Virus record (IMG/VR): IMGVR_UViG_3300021961_000264
Span: 1 to 37,466 of that record
Length of the DNA stretch: 37,466 nucleotides
Strand: one strand, 5' to 3'
From: a virus
How positions within the stretch are numbered: the first letter of the stretch is position 1; each line of letters starts with the position of its first letter. The notes below the pieces were generated by a model that saw nothing but the letters and a program-made list of their open reading frames with translations, had not been told where the DNA came from and made no database searches. The position numbers and the translations under genes were made by a program. Shown one piece after another: positions 1-5,894 of this stretch.

Positions 1-27
1 GTCGCAAAATAGTTTGTGTGTGTTCAT
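1..27 (-). CDS. Left-edge fragment of the 105-aa protein gene (5' end only)
   Basis: The minus strand from 27 begins with ATG and reads MNTHKLFCD before running off the window. This is identical to the start of the complete gene at 36564-36881. Its start codon shares a base with the stop of the coiled-coil gene (TAATG), exactly as in the right-hand copy. It is a window-edge fragment, not an independent gene. Confidence 0.8.
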
Positions 28-263
28 TAATTTCTTTTGGTGAGTTGGTTTTCCAGACTGTCAATGGTGGCCTGCTGGTGGGTGAAAACCCGGTCTGCCA
101 GGTCTTCTAGTTCTGCCACCTGTTCGGCCATGAACTCCAGCTCCTCATGGAGTTCAGCGATTTGTTGGTCCTTCTTTTGGAGCAGTTCTTCGGCAGAGGC
201 AAAAACTCCGCGCAGGAGGTGTTGCAACTCGTCTATTTTTTCCCGCGCCTCGGTGACGTTCAT
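27..263 (-). CDS. Small coiled-coil protein (copy L)
   Basis: The product has 78 residues, starting at MNVTEAREK. The ATG at 263 overlaps the stop of the upstream zinc-ribbon gene as ATGA, which decides this start over the longer reading frame. Most of the sequence is heptad-rich with many Glu, Gln, Leu and Lys residues (LLRGVFASAEELLQKK, then IAELHEELEFMAEQVAELE), so a long dimeric coiled coil is likely. I recognise no family. The right-hand copy at 36881-37117 differs at only a few N-terminal residues although the DNA carries many substitutions. Most changes are therefore silent and the protein is under selection. The function is unknown; a scaffold or regulatory partner is possible. Confidence 0.75.
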   Translation of the reverse strand: MNVTEAREKIDELQHLLRGVFASAEELLQKKDQQIAELHEELEFMAEQVAELEDLADRVFTHQQATIDSLENQLTKRN

Positions 264-547
264 ACCGCACCCCCTCTCCGCGCATGGCAGGCTACGCACA
301 CGGCGCCAGTCCTGTCGTTTTTCCGACCGCAGTCAGTGCAGAGTCCCTGCGCTTTACGTTCTGCCCGCCTGCGCCGGTGATACTCCGGCAGGTCGGCGGT
401 CAGCTTTTCGTGTGGTCGCTTGTATGGGTTCTTGGGTGTTACCCCACTGACCCGGCGGAGGAGGGTCACGATATCCCGCTCCGGTAGATCGGCGTCGAGC
501 GCCTGACGAGCGGCGAAAATAATGTCGCCATAGGATTGTGGTTTCAT
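260..547 (-). CDS. Small zinc-ribbon protein (copy L)
   Basis: The 95-residue product has a basic middle (HRRRRAERKAQG) followed by four cysteines, C70-x2-C73 and C84-x2-C87 (CTDCG and CVACH). This is a typical zinc-ribbon or zinc-knuckle arrangement, followed by a short basic tail. A nucleic-acid-binding role is likely from the Cys spacing and the Arg/Lys content, but no specific family is identified. Its ATG at 547 overlaps the stop of the 34-residue membrane peptide (ATGA), and its own stop overlaps the next start. The three small genes are therefore translationally coupled. The second copy at 37114-37401 differs by only a few residues. Confidence 0.8.
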   Translation of the reverse strand: MKPQSYGDIIFAARQALDADLPERDIVTLLRRVSGVTPKNPYKRPHEKLTADLPEYHRRRRAERKAQGLCTDCGRKNDRTGAVCVACHARRGGAV

Positions 548-648
548 TTCAAGAGGTTGATTAGAGACTTGACGAGGCTCATGACAAGGTCGGAGACGAG
601 CAGGAATCCCACCAGCGTCATGCCAATGTTTGTGAGTATTTTTTCCAT
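544..648 (-). CDS. 34-aa single-span membrane peptide
   Basis: This very short ORF reads MEKILTNIGMTLVGFLL and continues through a hydrophobic segment to LINLLK. It is essentially one transmembrane helix with Lys at both ends. The start at 648 follows the stop of the 77-aa gene by four bases, and the stop (544-546) overlaps the ATG of the zinc-ribbon gene as ATGA. This coupling is the main reason to call it real. It could be a small holin or antiholin or a membrane-remodelling peptide; the sequence alone does not decide. The corresponding right-hand copy runs off the window. Confidence 0.55.
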   Translation of the reverse strand: MEKILTNIGMTLVGFLLVSDLVMSLVKSLINLLK

Positions 649-652
649 AGTG

Positions 653-886
653 TTAAAAGAAGAAGCCAACAAGACCGGCGCCAACGGAGCCGAAGACGAG
701 GACGGCCAGGATGGCGTCCACAACCAACTGGAACCGGCGGTATTCCGCCAGCTTATCCGCGCCCCGCTGATAGTCGGCGGGGATTACCTCCGAAACGGCA
801 TTGCGCCGTTCCAGTTCGTGACGAAATGCCGCCACGTTATCGGTGATGCGGTCGGAGTTCCGACCGACTTTAGTTTGCTTTTGCAT
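653..886 (-). CDS. 77-aa protein with C-terminal membrane anchor
   Basis: The N-terminal ~50 residues are charged and probably helical (RITDNVAAFRHELERRNAV...). The last ~24 residues (VVDAILAVLVFGSVGAGLVGFFF) form a clear hydrophobic helix ending at the C-terminus, which suggests a tail-anchored protein facing the cytoplasm. The start overlaps the end of the preceding small gene by 17 bases. No family is recognised. Adjacent to another small membrane peptide, it could act at the envelope, but its place in a block with recombination genes gives no clear role. Confidence 0.65.
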   Translation of the reverse strand: MQKQTKVGRNSDRITDNVAAFRHELERRNAVSEVIPADYQRGADKLAEYRRFQLVVDAILAVLVFGSVGAGLVGFFF

Positions 887-1064
887 AAGCGTGTTTTTTG
901 TCTAGGTGCTGTTCAACTTCTGGGTAACGGTCGGCAAAGACGCCGACCAAAGCGATGAGGTAGTTCAATTTGAACGACCCCACCATGCCCGGCGACACAT
1001 TGTATCGCAGCACGGCTGCCTGGAGGATTTCCTCCACCTTCTTTTCGTTTGGAGATGTTTCCAT
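870..1064 (-). CDS. 64-aa hypothetical protein
   Basis: The start chosen is METSPNEKK at 1064. It is preceded by an A/C-rich leader (AAAACAAACAACACC) like those of many other genes here. A longer frame beginning with TTG at 1139 would place this leader inside the coding sequence and is less likely. The product is probably mostly helical (KKVEEILQAAVLRYNVSPGMVGSFKLNYLIALVGVFA), soluble, and has no recognised motif. It lies downstream of the YqaJ-companion gene, so a role in DNA metabolism is possible but not shown. Confidence 0.6.
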   Translation of the reverse strand: METSPNEKKVEEILQAAVLRYNVSPGMVGSFKLNYLIALVGVFADRYPEVEQHLDKKHAYAKAN

Positions 1065-1135
1065 GGTGTTGTTTGTTTTATCGCTGACGGCAGAAGGATC
1101 GCACGGACCGCAACTGCCGTCAACGAAAAGTTTCG

Positions 1136-1732
1136 TCAATGTGCAGCCGGCCTGGAATCAACCGTCTCGGCGATTGCTTTCAGTTTGGGCATTTCACCCA
1201 CCAGCGCCTTCTGTGCCTTTGGACCAATGTCGCCCCAAGCCCGCTTGAGCGCCTCGGTCCCCTGCTGGGCGGCCTCCTCCAGCGCCTCACGGCTGGACCC
1301 GTAGTCGTGCGCGGTGAACTCCGGCTTGGTCTGGTCAATGACCAGCGGGCGAATCGTCACCGGCTTGCGACTTCCTTTGCTGGCGGTCAGCGCCAGGGTG
1401 AGCGGGCCGGCGAGGTCCGACATGTGGGAAATGCGAATGCCCCCCACTGCCATGCCAGCCCACTTGACGTCTGGGTCACGGTAAAGGGTCAGGCTTCGCC
1501 CGGTGTAGGCTTTAGCGTCCGGTCCCCAGCCGGCGACCAGCACACGGCACATGCTCTTGCATGGCCGGAACGCCTTGTCGCTGCCGTCAAAATAAATGCT
1601 GACAGGTTGCTCCTGCCCGCCCTTGATTTGCACCTCACGGATTCGAATAGTGCGGGGTCCGGCGATGAGATCGTCGGCGTTGATCTGGTCACTTTTTGGA
1701 GTGATCACCGTGGTCATGTCTTGGTCTTGCAT
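1136..1732 (-). CDS. Conserved companion of YqaJ-type exonuclease
   Basis: The product has 198 residues from MQDQDMTTV; an alternative start is the internal ATG five codons later. The start follows a CA-repeat leader (CCACACACACACACAAGACC), and the longer frame would translate that leader. The core contains IRIREVQIKGG and a block with CRVLVAGWGPDAKAYTGR followed by LTLYRDPDVKWAGMAVGG. I recall similar proteins next to phage YqaJ or RecT-like genes, but I cannot name a characterised family. Placed directly downstream of the exonuclease, it is a candidate recombination partner such as a single-strand annealing or inhibitor protein. That role is inferred from context only. Confidence 0.7.
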   Translation of the reverse strand: MQDQDMTTVITPKSDQINADDLIAGPRTIRIREVQIKGGQEQPVSIYFDGSDKAFRPCKSMCRVLVAGWGPDAKAYTGRSLTLYRDPDVKWAGMAVGGIRISHMSDLAGPLTLALTASKGSRKPVTIRPLVIDQTKPEFTAHDYGSSREALEEAAQQGTEALKRAWGDIGPKAQKALVGEMPKLKAIAETVDSRPAAH

Positions 1733-1755
1733 GGTCTTGTGTGTGTGTGTGTGGT

Positions 1756-2439
1756 TTACTCTGACAAAAACATTTCTTTTTCGACGTGGCGCTGAGTCGG
1801 GTGCCAACCGTTGGCAGCAACAGCTTGGTGGAACGCCGACGTTTTCTCGGCAACCTTAGCTTCAAACGCCGCAGCAGCGTCAAGGATCGCGGACTGGGTC
1901 TTGGGGTCTGGATACACACGGATGACAACCATGGGCAATCCTCCGCAGTAGCTGATGAAGTCGATCCACTGGCGCTCGGACACAAGAAGGCCGGTCTGCA
2001 ACTGGAGCATATACTCCGCAGGAACAGCTTGTTCCGCGATGGTTTGGATTTGATACTTCTGACGCCGTGACTTGCACTCAATGAGTCCATGCTCGCCAAC
2101 CGTCCCGTCAGGGGAATACCCCAGCGTGAACCCCCACTTGCTATTGGTGATGAATCCAATGTCCGAGCGGGCCGGCTCATACTTCTCTGAATACAACGCC
2201 CGTGCGCGAATCTCGTCTTCATGCCCGCGCAGCATGTCGTCGGAGACATAAAAAGGCTCAACGTATCGGGTGATGCGTTGAGCGCATAGCTCGTAAACGT
2301 GCGCCCGCGTTTTGTCATTGTCCGCCACCTTGCCGGTTGGCGAGACGATGAGCTTCACTTCGGACGCAGTGATCACGCCGCAGCGAGCGGCGTGCCATTC
2401 TTCTGACCCTTGGATTAGGTCACGGTGTTCAGTTCTCAT
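1756..2439 (-). CDS. YqaJ/lambda-exonuclease-type recombination nuclease
   Basis: The 227-residue protein has the YqaJ viral recombinase signature. The N-terminal QGSEEWHAARCGVITAS segment is followed by a PD-(D/E)XK core, with D111 in SPDGTV, E121 and K123 in IECKS, and the Y143-x3-Q147 helix. Such enzymes degrade one strand of linear double-stranded DNA and feed annealing recombination and concatemer processing. The start at 2439 is an ATG after an A/C-rich leader (ACACCGCACAACACAA); an upstream TTG start would translate this leader. The gene directly downstream is probably its partner. Together with SSB, VRR-NUC and the metallophosphoesterase it makes up the phage recombination set. Confidence 0.9.
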   Translation of the reverse strand: MRTEHRDLIQGSEEWHAARCGVITASEVKLIVSPTGKVADNDKTRAHVYELCAQRITRYVEPFYVSDDMLRGHEDEIRARALYSEKYEPARSDIGFITNSKWGFTLGYSPDGTVGEHGLIECKSRRQKYQIQTIAEQAVPAEYMLQLQTGLLVSERQWIDFISYCGGLPMVVIRVYPDPKTQSAILDAAAAFEAKVAEKTSAFHQAVAANGWHPTQRHVEKEMFLSE

Positions 2440-2484
2440 TTGTGTGTTGTGCGGTGTTGTCCGCTTCAAAAGCCTAGACGCAAC

Positions 2485-2766
2485 TCAAGAACCCGGCAAC
2501 CTTTTTTTCGTTTTTTTCGTCGGGCGTTCTGCTCTCACTCCATTTTTCCACAAGAACGCGGCCATGATCGTCGCCTCACTGCTGACCTTTTCCTCAGTCC
2601 AGTGGGGGTGTCGTTCGTGTGAAAATTCGTGGATCAGAACATCGAGTCGCAACTCTCCTTCAATTCGCGGATCGATCTCAATGCGCCCGTCTGGGTGCCA
2701 CAGGCCAATCGCTTGGTGCCTGCCAAGCTTGCGCTCGGTGACCTTGGGAATTTTGCGTCTGCTCAT
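2485..2766 (-). CDS. Mini-zincin metallopeptidase-like protein
   Basis: The 93-residue product contains HEFSH at 46-50, the HExxH zinc motif, within DVLIHEFSHERHPHW. Further His at 53 and 55 and Glu at 58-59 could supply the third ligand. The very short length places it among minimal zincin-like phage proteins. It may be a protease or a fold-only relative; the substrate is unknown. Its ATG overlaps the stop of the HTH gene as ATGA. The C-terminal tail is basic (RPTKKTKKRL), encoded by A-rich runs that appear as T7 tracts on the plus strand. These tracts could cause slippage or sequencing error. Confidence 0.7.
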   Translation of the reverse strand: MSRRKIPKVTERKLGRHQAIGLWHPDGRIEIDPRIEGELRLDVLIHEFSHERHPHWTEEKVSSEATIMAAFLWKNGVRAERPTKKTKKRLPGS

Positions 2767-3017
2767 TTGAGGAGTCGGTAGTGTGGTGTTTGAGACGTGA
2801 ATCCAGTCGCGTGACGGATGCGAAACCGTTTCACCTCGACCCTGCCATTCTTGGCTGCGTCCGCGAGGTAGGTCTGCGCCTTGAAGCGACTAAACCCCAG
2901 GAGGGACTGAATCTGCTCTCGGGTCAACCATTCCTCAGGTGGGGTGTCAACGACAGGTTCGGGGGCGGAGAGGGCAGCAAGCCACGCCTCAGTATTGTTT
3001 AAAGTTTGTGGGCGCAT
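2763..3017 (-). CDS. Small helix-turn-helix DNA-binding protein
   Basis: The product has 84 residues from MRPQTLNNTEAW. The start at 3017 follows the leader CTAACAACACCTACC and overlaps the end of the phosphoesterase gene. Residues ~36-65 (LTREQIQSLLGFSRFK followed by QTYLADAAKNGRVEVKRF) have the look of a winged helix-turn-helix, with a recognition helix and a wing. It may be a phage transcription regulator or a DNA-architecture protein. The ATGA overlap with the mini-zincin suggests co-translation. No family name is assigned. Confidence 0.65.
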   Translation of the reverse strand: MRPQTLNNTEAWLAALSAPEPVVDTPPEEWLTREQIQSLLGFSRFKAQTYLADAAKNGRVEVKRFRIRHATGFTSQTPHYRLLK

Positions 3018-3726
3018 GGTAGGTGTTGTTAGTTTCTCTGACTTCCTGGACAACAAAGGAACCGTCACCATGGATGAGTCCCATATAAAAACCATTCTCA
3101 TGTCGCAGCGAGGACGTGTGCCGTGCGTTGTATGGCTGGTCCACGTTCAATAGACCGCCGCAGGCGTAGGCTGCTTTCCGTTCCTGAAAGGTGCCGAACG
3201 TGTGAACGTCGAAAGCGTGGACATGGCCGAACACGCACGAACCGTAGATTGCTGCGTGCTGCCGAGCGGCATAAACTCCGTGGTGAAAACCGTGGAGAAA
3301 GTTCAATTTCCCGAAGGTAAAAACACCACGGCGCTTGTGATACTCACGCCACTCGCACTTAAGTTTGCGAAGCGTGTTCTCCAAATCTCCGCAGAGTTTG
3401 CGGGCATAGTCGGCCTTGATGCCGGCAGTGCTGTTCTCAGCCAACTGAAAGAGGCGGTCGTCGTGGTTCCCCATCAGCATGTGGGTGGGTTTCCAGGCAT
3501 GAAGAAAATCATTCCCTGCTTGCCAGTCATCCTGCATCGTTTCGCATTGCTCTTCTGCGGACGCTCCTTGACGCAGGGGGCGAAGATCGAAAAGGTCACC
3601 GCCATACAAGCGGACGTGAGGCCGGAAGTCCTTGGTGACGTCCATCAGCGCCTGGACTGCTCTGGGGTTTTGACGGTCCCCGTGTAAATCCGAGGCAAAA
3701 ATGAACCTGATCGTGTTGTTTTTCAT
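2989..3726 (-). CDS. Calcineurin-like metallophosphoesterase
   Basis: The 245-residue protein has the full set of metallophosphoesterase motifs: D13-x-H15 in ASDLHGD, GGD at 42-44 in YGGDLFD, GNHDD around 86-90, the histidines of LHGFHHG at ~144-150, and GHVH at 167-170. These bind two metal ions and cleave phosphodiesters. Phage members resemble Mre11/SbcD nucleases or small phosphodiesterases, and the sequence alone does not choose between them. There is no SbcC-like ATPase nearby. The start overlaps the amidase stop (ATGA) and follows an A/C leader (ACCAAAACCAAAACAAA) that lies inside the amidase gene end. Confidence 0.88.
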   Translation of the reverse strand: MKNNTIRFIFASDLHGDRQNPRAVQALMDVTKDFRPHVRLYGGDLFDLRPLRQGASAEEQCETMQDDWQAGNDFLHAWKPTHMLMGNHDDRLFQLAENSTAGIKADYARKLCGDLENTLRKLKCEWREYHKRRGVFTFGKLNFLHGFHHGVYAARQHAAIYGSCVFGHVHAFDVHTFGTFQERKAAYACGGLLNVDQPYNARHTSSLRHENGFYMGLIHGDGSFVVQEVRETNNTYHAPTNFKQY

Positions 3727-4304
3727 TTTGTTTTGGTTTTGGTTTGTTCTCTGACAAAAGAATCAAGCACGTTGGCCAATGCCTCGCAAGCCTGCGCCCG
3801 CATCGAGGGGTCAGTCATTTTCCCGTGGTCGCCGGGGTTGTCAATGAAACCAATCTCCAGCAGCACGGTTGGCTGGAATGCCATGACTGCAAGCCTGGGG
3901 TGCTGAGAGGCGCCCTCTGCCTTGACTCCACGATCCTTGGTGCCGAGGGTCTTGGTGACGGCAGCATTAACACGTTCAGCCAGCGCCCGGTGCTGGGCGC
4001 CTCGGAAGAACGTCTCGGTCCCGCTCGCCGTGCCGTTGAACGAATTGCAATGAAGGGACAACATGACGATGCCACGATAGTCCCTGGCGATCTCCGCCCG
4101 CTCGGAAACGTGTGCGGGATCGGACGCGCCAGCCCGCGTGCGGATGACCCGGTGACCAAGGCACTGCAAGAAGGCGCGGACCTCATTCGCCCACTCCATG
4201 ACAACCTCCGCTTCCGTGGTCTTTCCAACGCCCACTGCGCCTGGGTCATAAACACCAGGGCGCCGGTTGCCCATTCCGTGACCGGGGTCGAGGATGATGG
4301 TCAT
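3723..4304 (-). CDS. N-acetylmuramoyl-L-alanine amidase (endolysin)
   Basis: This 193-residue Amidase_3-type enzyme cleaves the bond between N-acetylmuramic acid and L-alanine in peptidoglycan. Visible zinc ligands are H9 in LDPGHG, E31 in KTTEAEVV and H85 in SLHCNS. The catalytic glutamate is E150 in VLLEIGFIDN. There is no signal peptide or cell-wall-binding domain, so release to the periplasm should depend on a holin. The directly upstream 71-aa gene, joined by an ATGA overlap, is the candidate. The C-terminus is Thr/Lys-rich (EQTKTKTK), encoded by an A/C-rich stretch that also serves as leader for the next gene. Confidence 0.93.
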   Translation of the reverse strand: MTIILDPGHGMGNRRPGVYDPGAVGVGKTTEAEVVMEWANEVRAFLQCLGHRVIRTRAGASDPAHVSERAEIARDYRGIVMLSLHCNSFNGTASGTETFFRGAQHRALAERVNAAVTKTLGTKDRGVKAEGASQHPRLAVMAFQPTVLLEIGFIDNPGDHGKMTDPSMRAQACEALANVLDSFVREQTKTKTK

Positions 4305-4516
4305 TTGTTTTTACGGGCGAGAAACGACAGAACCACTTCAAGCAGGCCAACCCCGATGAGGGTAATGGCCGCAGTGCTGTTTTCGGCAGTCACGCTAACG
4401 GCACCAGCAGCGGAGGCTTTAGCAGCGAGCCAGACGCCAGCAAGGCCGGCGCCCTTGGCGATCTGCCGAACGATCCAGCCCTTGCTGGAGGTGATAATGG
4501 TGATGATGGAGTTCAT
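4301..4516 (-). CDS. Holin candidate
   Basis: The 71-residue product has an amphipathic or hydrophobic N-terminal part (residues 1-30, IAKGAGLAGVWLAAKASAAG) and a clear C-terminal transmembrane segment (AAITLIGVGLLEVVLSFLA) followed by the charged tail RKNK. Small size, one or two membrane spans, a basic tail and immediate coupling to the amidase (ATGA overlap) all fit a holin that permeabilises the inner membrane. I assign no homology-based family. Other membrane proteins in the block (141 aa at 5193-5618 and the small spans near 600) are alternative holin or antiholin candidates. Confidence 0.65.
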   Translation of the reverse strand: MNSIITIITSSKGWIVRQIAKGAGLAGVWLAAKASAAGAVSVTAENSTAAITLIGVGLLEVVLSFLARKNK

Positions 4517-4707
4517 TTCGAGTGGACTTCAATGGCCGGAAGCTCGACCGGCTGGGGTTCGGTTTTATGAATGGTTGGCAGCGGAGCGATGCCAACAGTG
4601 ATCTTGCTTCCACCGACTTCAAAGCCAAGTGAGAGCATTGGGGTATATCCCTTCATGGCCGCACAAGACGGCAGCAGAAGGAGGGGTATGAGGATCGCGT
4701 ATTTCAT
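4513..4707 (-). CDS. Small Pro-rich lipoprotein, o-spanin (Rz1-like) candidate
   Basis: The 64-residue product starts MKYAILIPLLLLPSCAAMK, a short signal peptide with a lipobox ending in Cys15 (LPSC). The mature part ends in a Pro/Glu-rich tail (PLPTIHKTEPQPVELPAIE). Outer-membrane spanins are small lipoproteins with Pro-rich tails located next to an i-spanin gene, and an i-spanin-like gene lies ~200 bases upstream. The start at 4707 overlaps the stop of the preceding tiny lipoprotein gene as ATGA. A longer frame from 4737 would bury the signal peptide and is rejected. Confidence 0.7.
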   Translation of the reverse strand: MKYAILIPLLLLPSCAAMKGYTPMLSLGFEVGGSKITVGIAPLPTIHKTEPQPVELPAIEVHSK

Positions 4708-4823
4708 GGCAGGAGAATGAGGAGAAGGGCTTGGCACGAATTCATTTGCATGTTGTTCGCAGGGTCATCCGGTGTCGAGCAAGAAGCAAGCAAAAAAATC
4801 AGGAGCAGGAGCTTCACGTTCAT
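4704..4823 (-). CDS. 39-aa mini-lipoprotein
   Basis: The 39-codon ORF begins MNVKLLLLIFLLASCSTP, a complete lipoprotein signal with lipobox LASC and Cys15. A short polar stretch with DDPANNMQMNS and a hydrophobic C-terminus LLLILLP follow. Both ends are fixed by ATGA overlaps, with the 31-aa gene upstream and the 64-aa lipoprotein downstream. Such short lipoproteins next to spanins can be second o-spanins or lysis inhibitors. It might instead only serve re-initiation for the downstream gene. Signal and coupling are directly visible; function is inferred. Confidence 0.6.
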   Translation of the reverse strand: MNVKLLLLIFLLASCSTPDDPANNMQMNSCQALLLILLP

Positions 4824-4915
4824 TTCCTGGCTCCTTCACTCACGGGTTCATTTTCACTGGCCAGTGAAATCCAGTCGCCGCAGGTGGGGTTCAAATGTGG
4901 GTGTGTCGCTTTCAT
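4820..4915 (-). CDS. 31-aa micro-protein in lysis cassette
   Basis: The ORF reads MKATHPHLNPTCGDW and continues to EGARK with no recognised motif. Its ATG at 4915 overlaps the stop of the i-spanin-like gene, and its stop overlaps the start of the mini-lipoprotein, both as ATGA. The unbroken coupling chain is the evidence that it is translated. It may mainly carry ribosomes across the 95-base interval, or be a functional micro-protein. Confidence 0.5.
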   Translation of the reverse strand: MKATHPHLNPTCGDWISLASENEPVSEGARK

Positions 4916-5193
4916 TTTCTCTCTCCCTTCATTTCGTTGAGAACGTCCCTAAGACCCAACATGGTTTCTGACATTCGGTCAATGGACGACACAAACTCTT
5001 TTCTGTCAAGCCGGTTTTCTGCTCGCCAGTCCTCCCGCTCAGAGTGGTGCATTTTGGTGACACGGTCCAAGTGAGAAGTGAGGAAGCGCCACATCAGGAA
5101 AACCATGACACTGAGAACCATACACACCAAACCCGGCAAACCATATTGGTCCCAAAGCTCGGGGGCGCCCAAGGTTGGCAGGGTCGTCGTCAT
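4912..5193 (-). CDS. i-spanin-like protein: N-terminal TM plus coiled coil
   Basis: The 93-residue product starts MTTTLPTLGAPELWDQYG. It has one transmembrane helix at ~20-38 (LVCMVLSVMVFLMWRFL) and then a charged helical, probably coiled-coil domain (HLDRVTKMHHSEREDWRAEN, then KEFVSSIDRMSETMLGL). This layout is that of an inner-membrane spanin (Rz-type), and two lipoproteins follow in the same coupled run. The start at 5193 shares a base with the stop of the upstream membrane protein (TAATG), which excludes the longer frame reaching 5313. The role is inferred from topology and neighbours, not from sequence similarity. Confidence 0.65.
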   Translation of the reverse strand: MTTTLPTLGAPELWDQYGLPGLVCMVLSVMVFLMWRFLTSHLDRVTKMHHSEREDWRAENRLDRKEFVSSIDRMSETMLGLRDVLNEMKGERK

Positions 5194-5618
5194 TAGGTCA
5201 AGGCGAGGACGAGAGCATAAACAACCCCAATCGCCGCGCCAACCGTCAGGAGAAAGGCTCGGTGACAAGAGGACAAAACGTGGAGGTGACAGAGTGCAGC
5301 CAGAATGCCACACGCCTGCCGGAAAATTGAATTGCTGACAACGCCATGCTCAAACCACCACTTCGCCGCCGGCTGGTTTTGCTCGTAATGGTGCCAAGCA
5401 ACCCCCCACCAAGCGTTGTCGCCAAGCTTTCCCAGAAAGGAAAAGCAGATGCCCAAGACCAACCAATCGACCAACTCTATGTTCTCTCCGGCAATGCGCT
5501 TCCGAAAAACCGTCCACCCCTTCGGCGCCCAAATAATTAAAACGGCAGCAGACATGATCAGCACAAGGGGGGTCAGGCCAAGTGAAAGGAGTTGGAAAAA
5601 TTCGCGCAGGTCATTCAT
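5193..5618 (-). CDS. Polytopic membrane protein, 141 aa
   Basis: Three to four hydrophobic segments are visible: LGLTPLVLIMSAAVLIIW near 13-30, VDWLVLGICFSFLG near 50-63, CGILAALCHLHVL near 103-115, and FLLTVGAAIGVVYALVLAL near 122-140. No known family is recognised. Placed first among the coupled lysis genes, it may be a second holin, an antiholin or a superinfection-exclusion protein. The stop overlaps the start of the i-spanin-like gene. Confidence 0.7.
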   Translation of the reverse strand: MNDLREFFQLLSLGLTPLVLIMSAAVLIIWAPKGWTVFRKRIAGENIELVDWLVLGICFSFLGKLGDNAWWGVAWHHYEQNQPAAKWWFEHGVVSNSIFRQACGILAALCHLHVLSSCHRAFLLTVGAAIGVVYALVLALT

Positions 5619-5636
5619 GTTGGGGCATGGGTTTCC

Positions 5637-5840
5637 TTAATCTTGCAGCAGGATATGTGGAATTGCAACCAGCATTTTCCCCACCCGGCAGCACCACTCC
5701 CCGTCCCAACCGTCCTGATCCGCGCCAGGGAAAAGCGGTTCCACGATGGCCCCATCCAGCAAGACAACCCGACCAGTCGACCACTCGGTGACCTCCGTGC
5801 GTTGCCGTATCTTTACCGCTCCTGGAAGACTGTATGGCAT
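5637..5840 (-). CDS. 67-aa hypothetical protein
   Basis: The product reads MPYSLPGAVKIRQRTEVTEW and continues as a soluble, β-rich-looking sequence with two adjacent cysteines (EWCCRVG). The start lies just after the SSB terminator, making it the first gene of the next transcription block. No domain is recognised. A longer frame that crosses the terminator in another phase (5611-5901) is rejected. The start codon has neither a Shine-Dalgarno sequence nor the typical A/C leader, so confidence is moderate. Confidence 0.5.
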   Translation of the reverse strand: MPYSLPGAVKIRQRTEVTEWSTGRVVLLDGAIVEPLFPGADQDGWDGEWCCRVGKMLVAIPHILLQD

Positions 5841-5845
5841 ACAAC

Positions 5846-5879
5846 AAAAAGCACGCTACACAAAGTAGTGTAGCGTGCT
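5846..5879 (-). terminator. Rho-independent terminator after SSB
   Basis: A perfect 12-bp inverted repeat (AGCACGCTACAC at 5850-5861 and its complement at 5868-5879) has a six-base loop. On the minus strand it is followed by TTTTTGTTGT. It begins 15 bases downstream of the SSB stop codon and should end the long structural transcript. Confidence 0.85.
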
Positions 5880-5894
5880 GGGTTAAGTGTTCAT

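Larger units (their letters stand above)
1..612. repeat. Left copy of 612-bp terminal direct repeat
   Basis: The first 612 bases of the window recur at 36855-37466 in the same orientation with no indels. By eye I count about 37 substitutions, roughly 94% identity. The differences lie mainly between about 99 and 485; the first ~98 and last ~125 bases are identical. The repeat holds the start of one gene, two complete small genes and the end of a fourth. Because it fills both window ends exactly, the simplest reading is a circular or terminally redundant genome assembled from two closely related strains. A genuine diverged tandem duplication is the alternative. Confidence 0.9.

Noticed and set aside
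1733-1807. N-terminal extension of the YqaJ companion protein
   Set aside because: It would translate the CA-repeat leader (THTHKT) and overlap the exonuclease end; ATG at 1732 is better.
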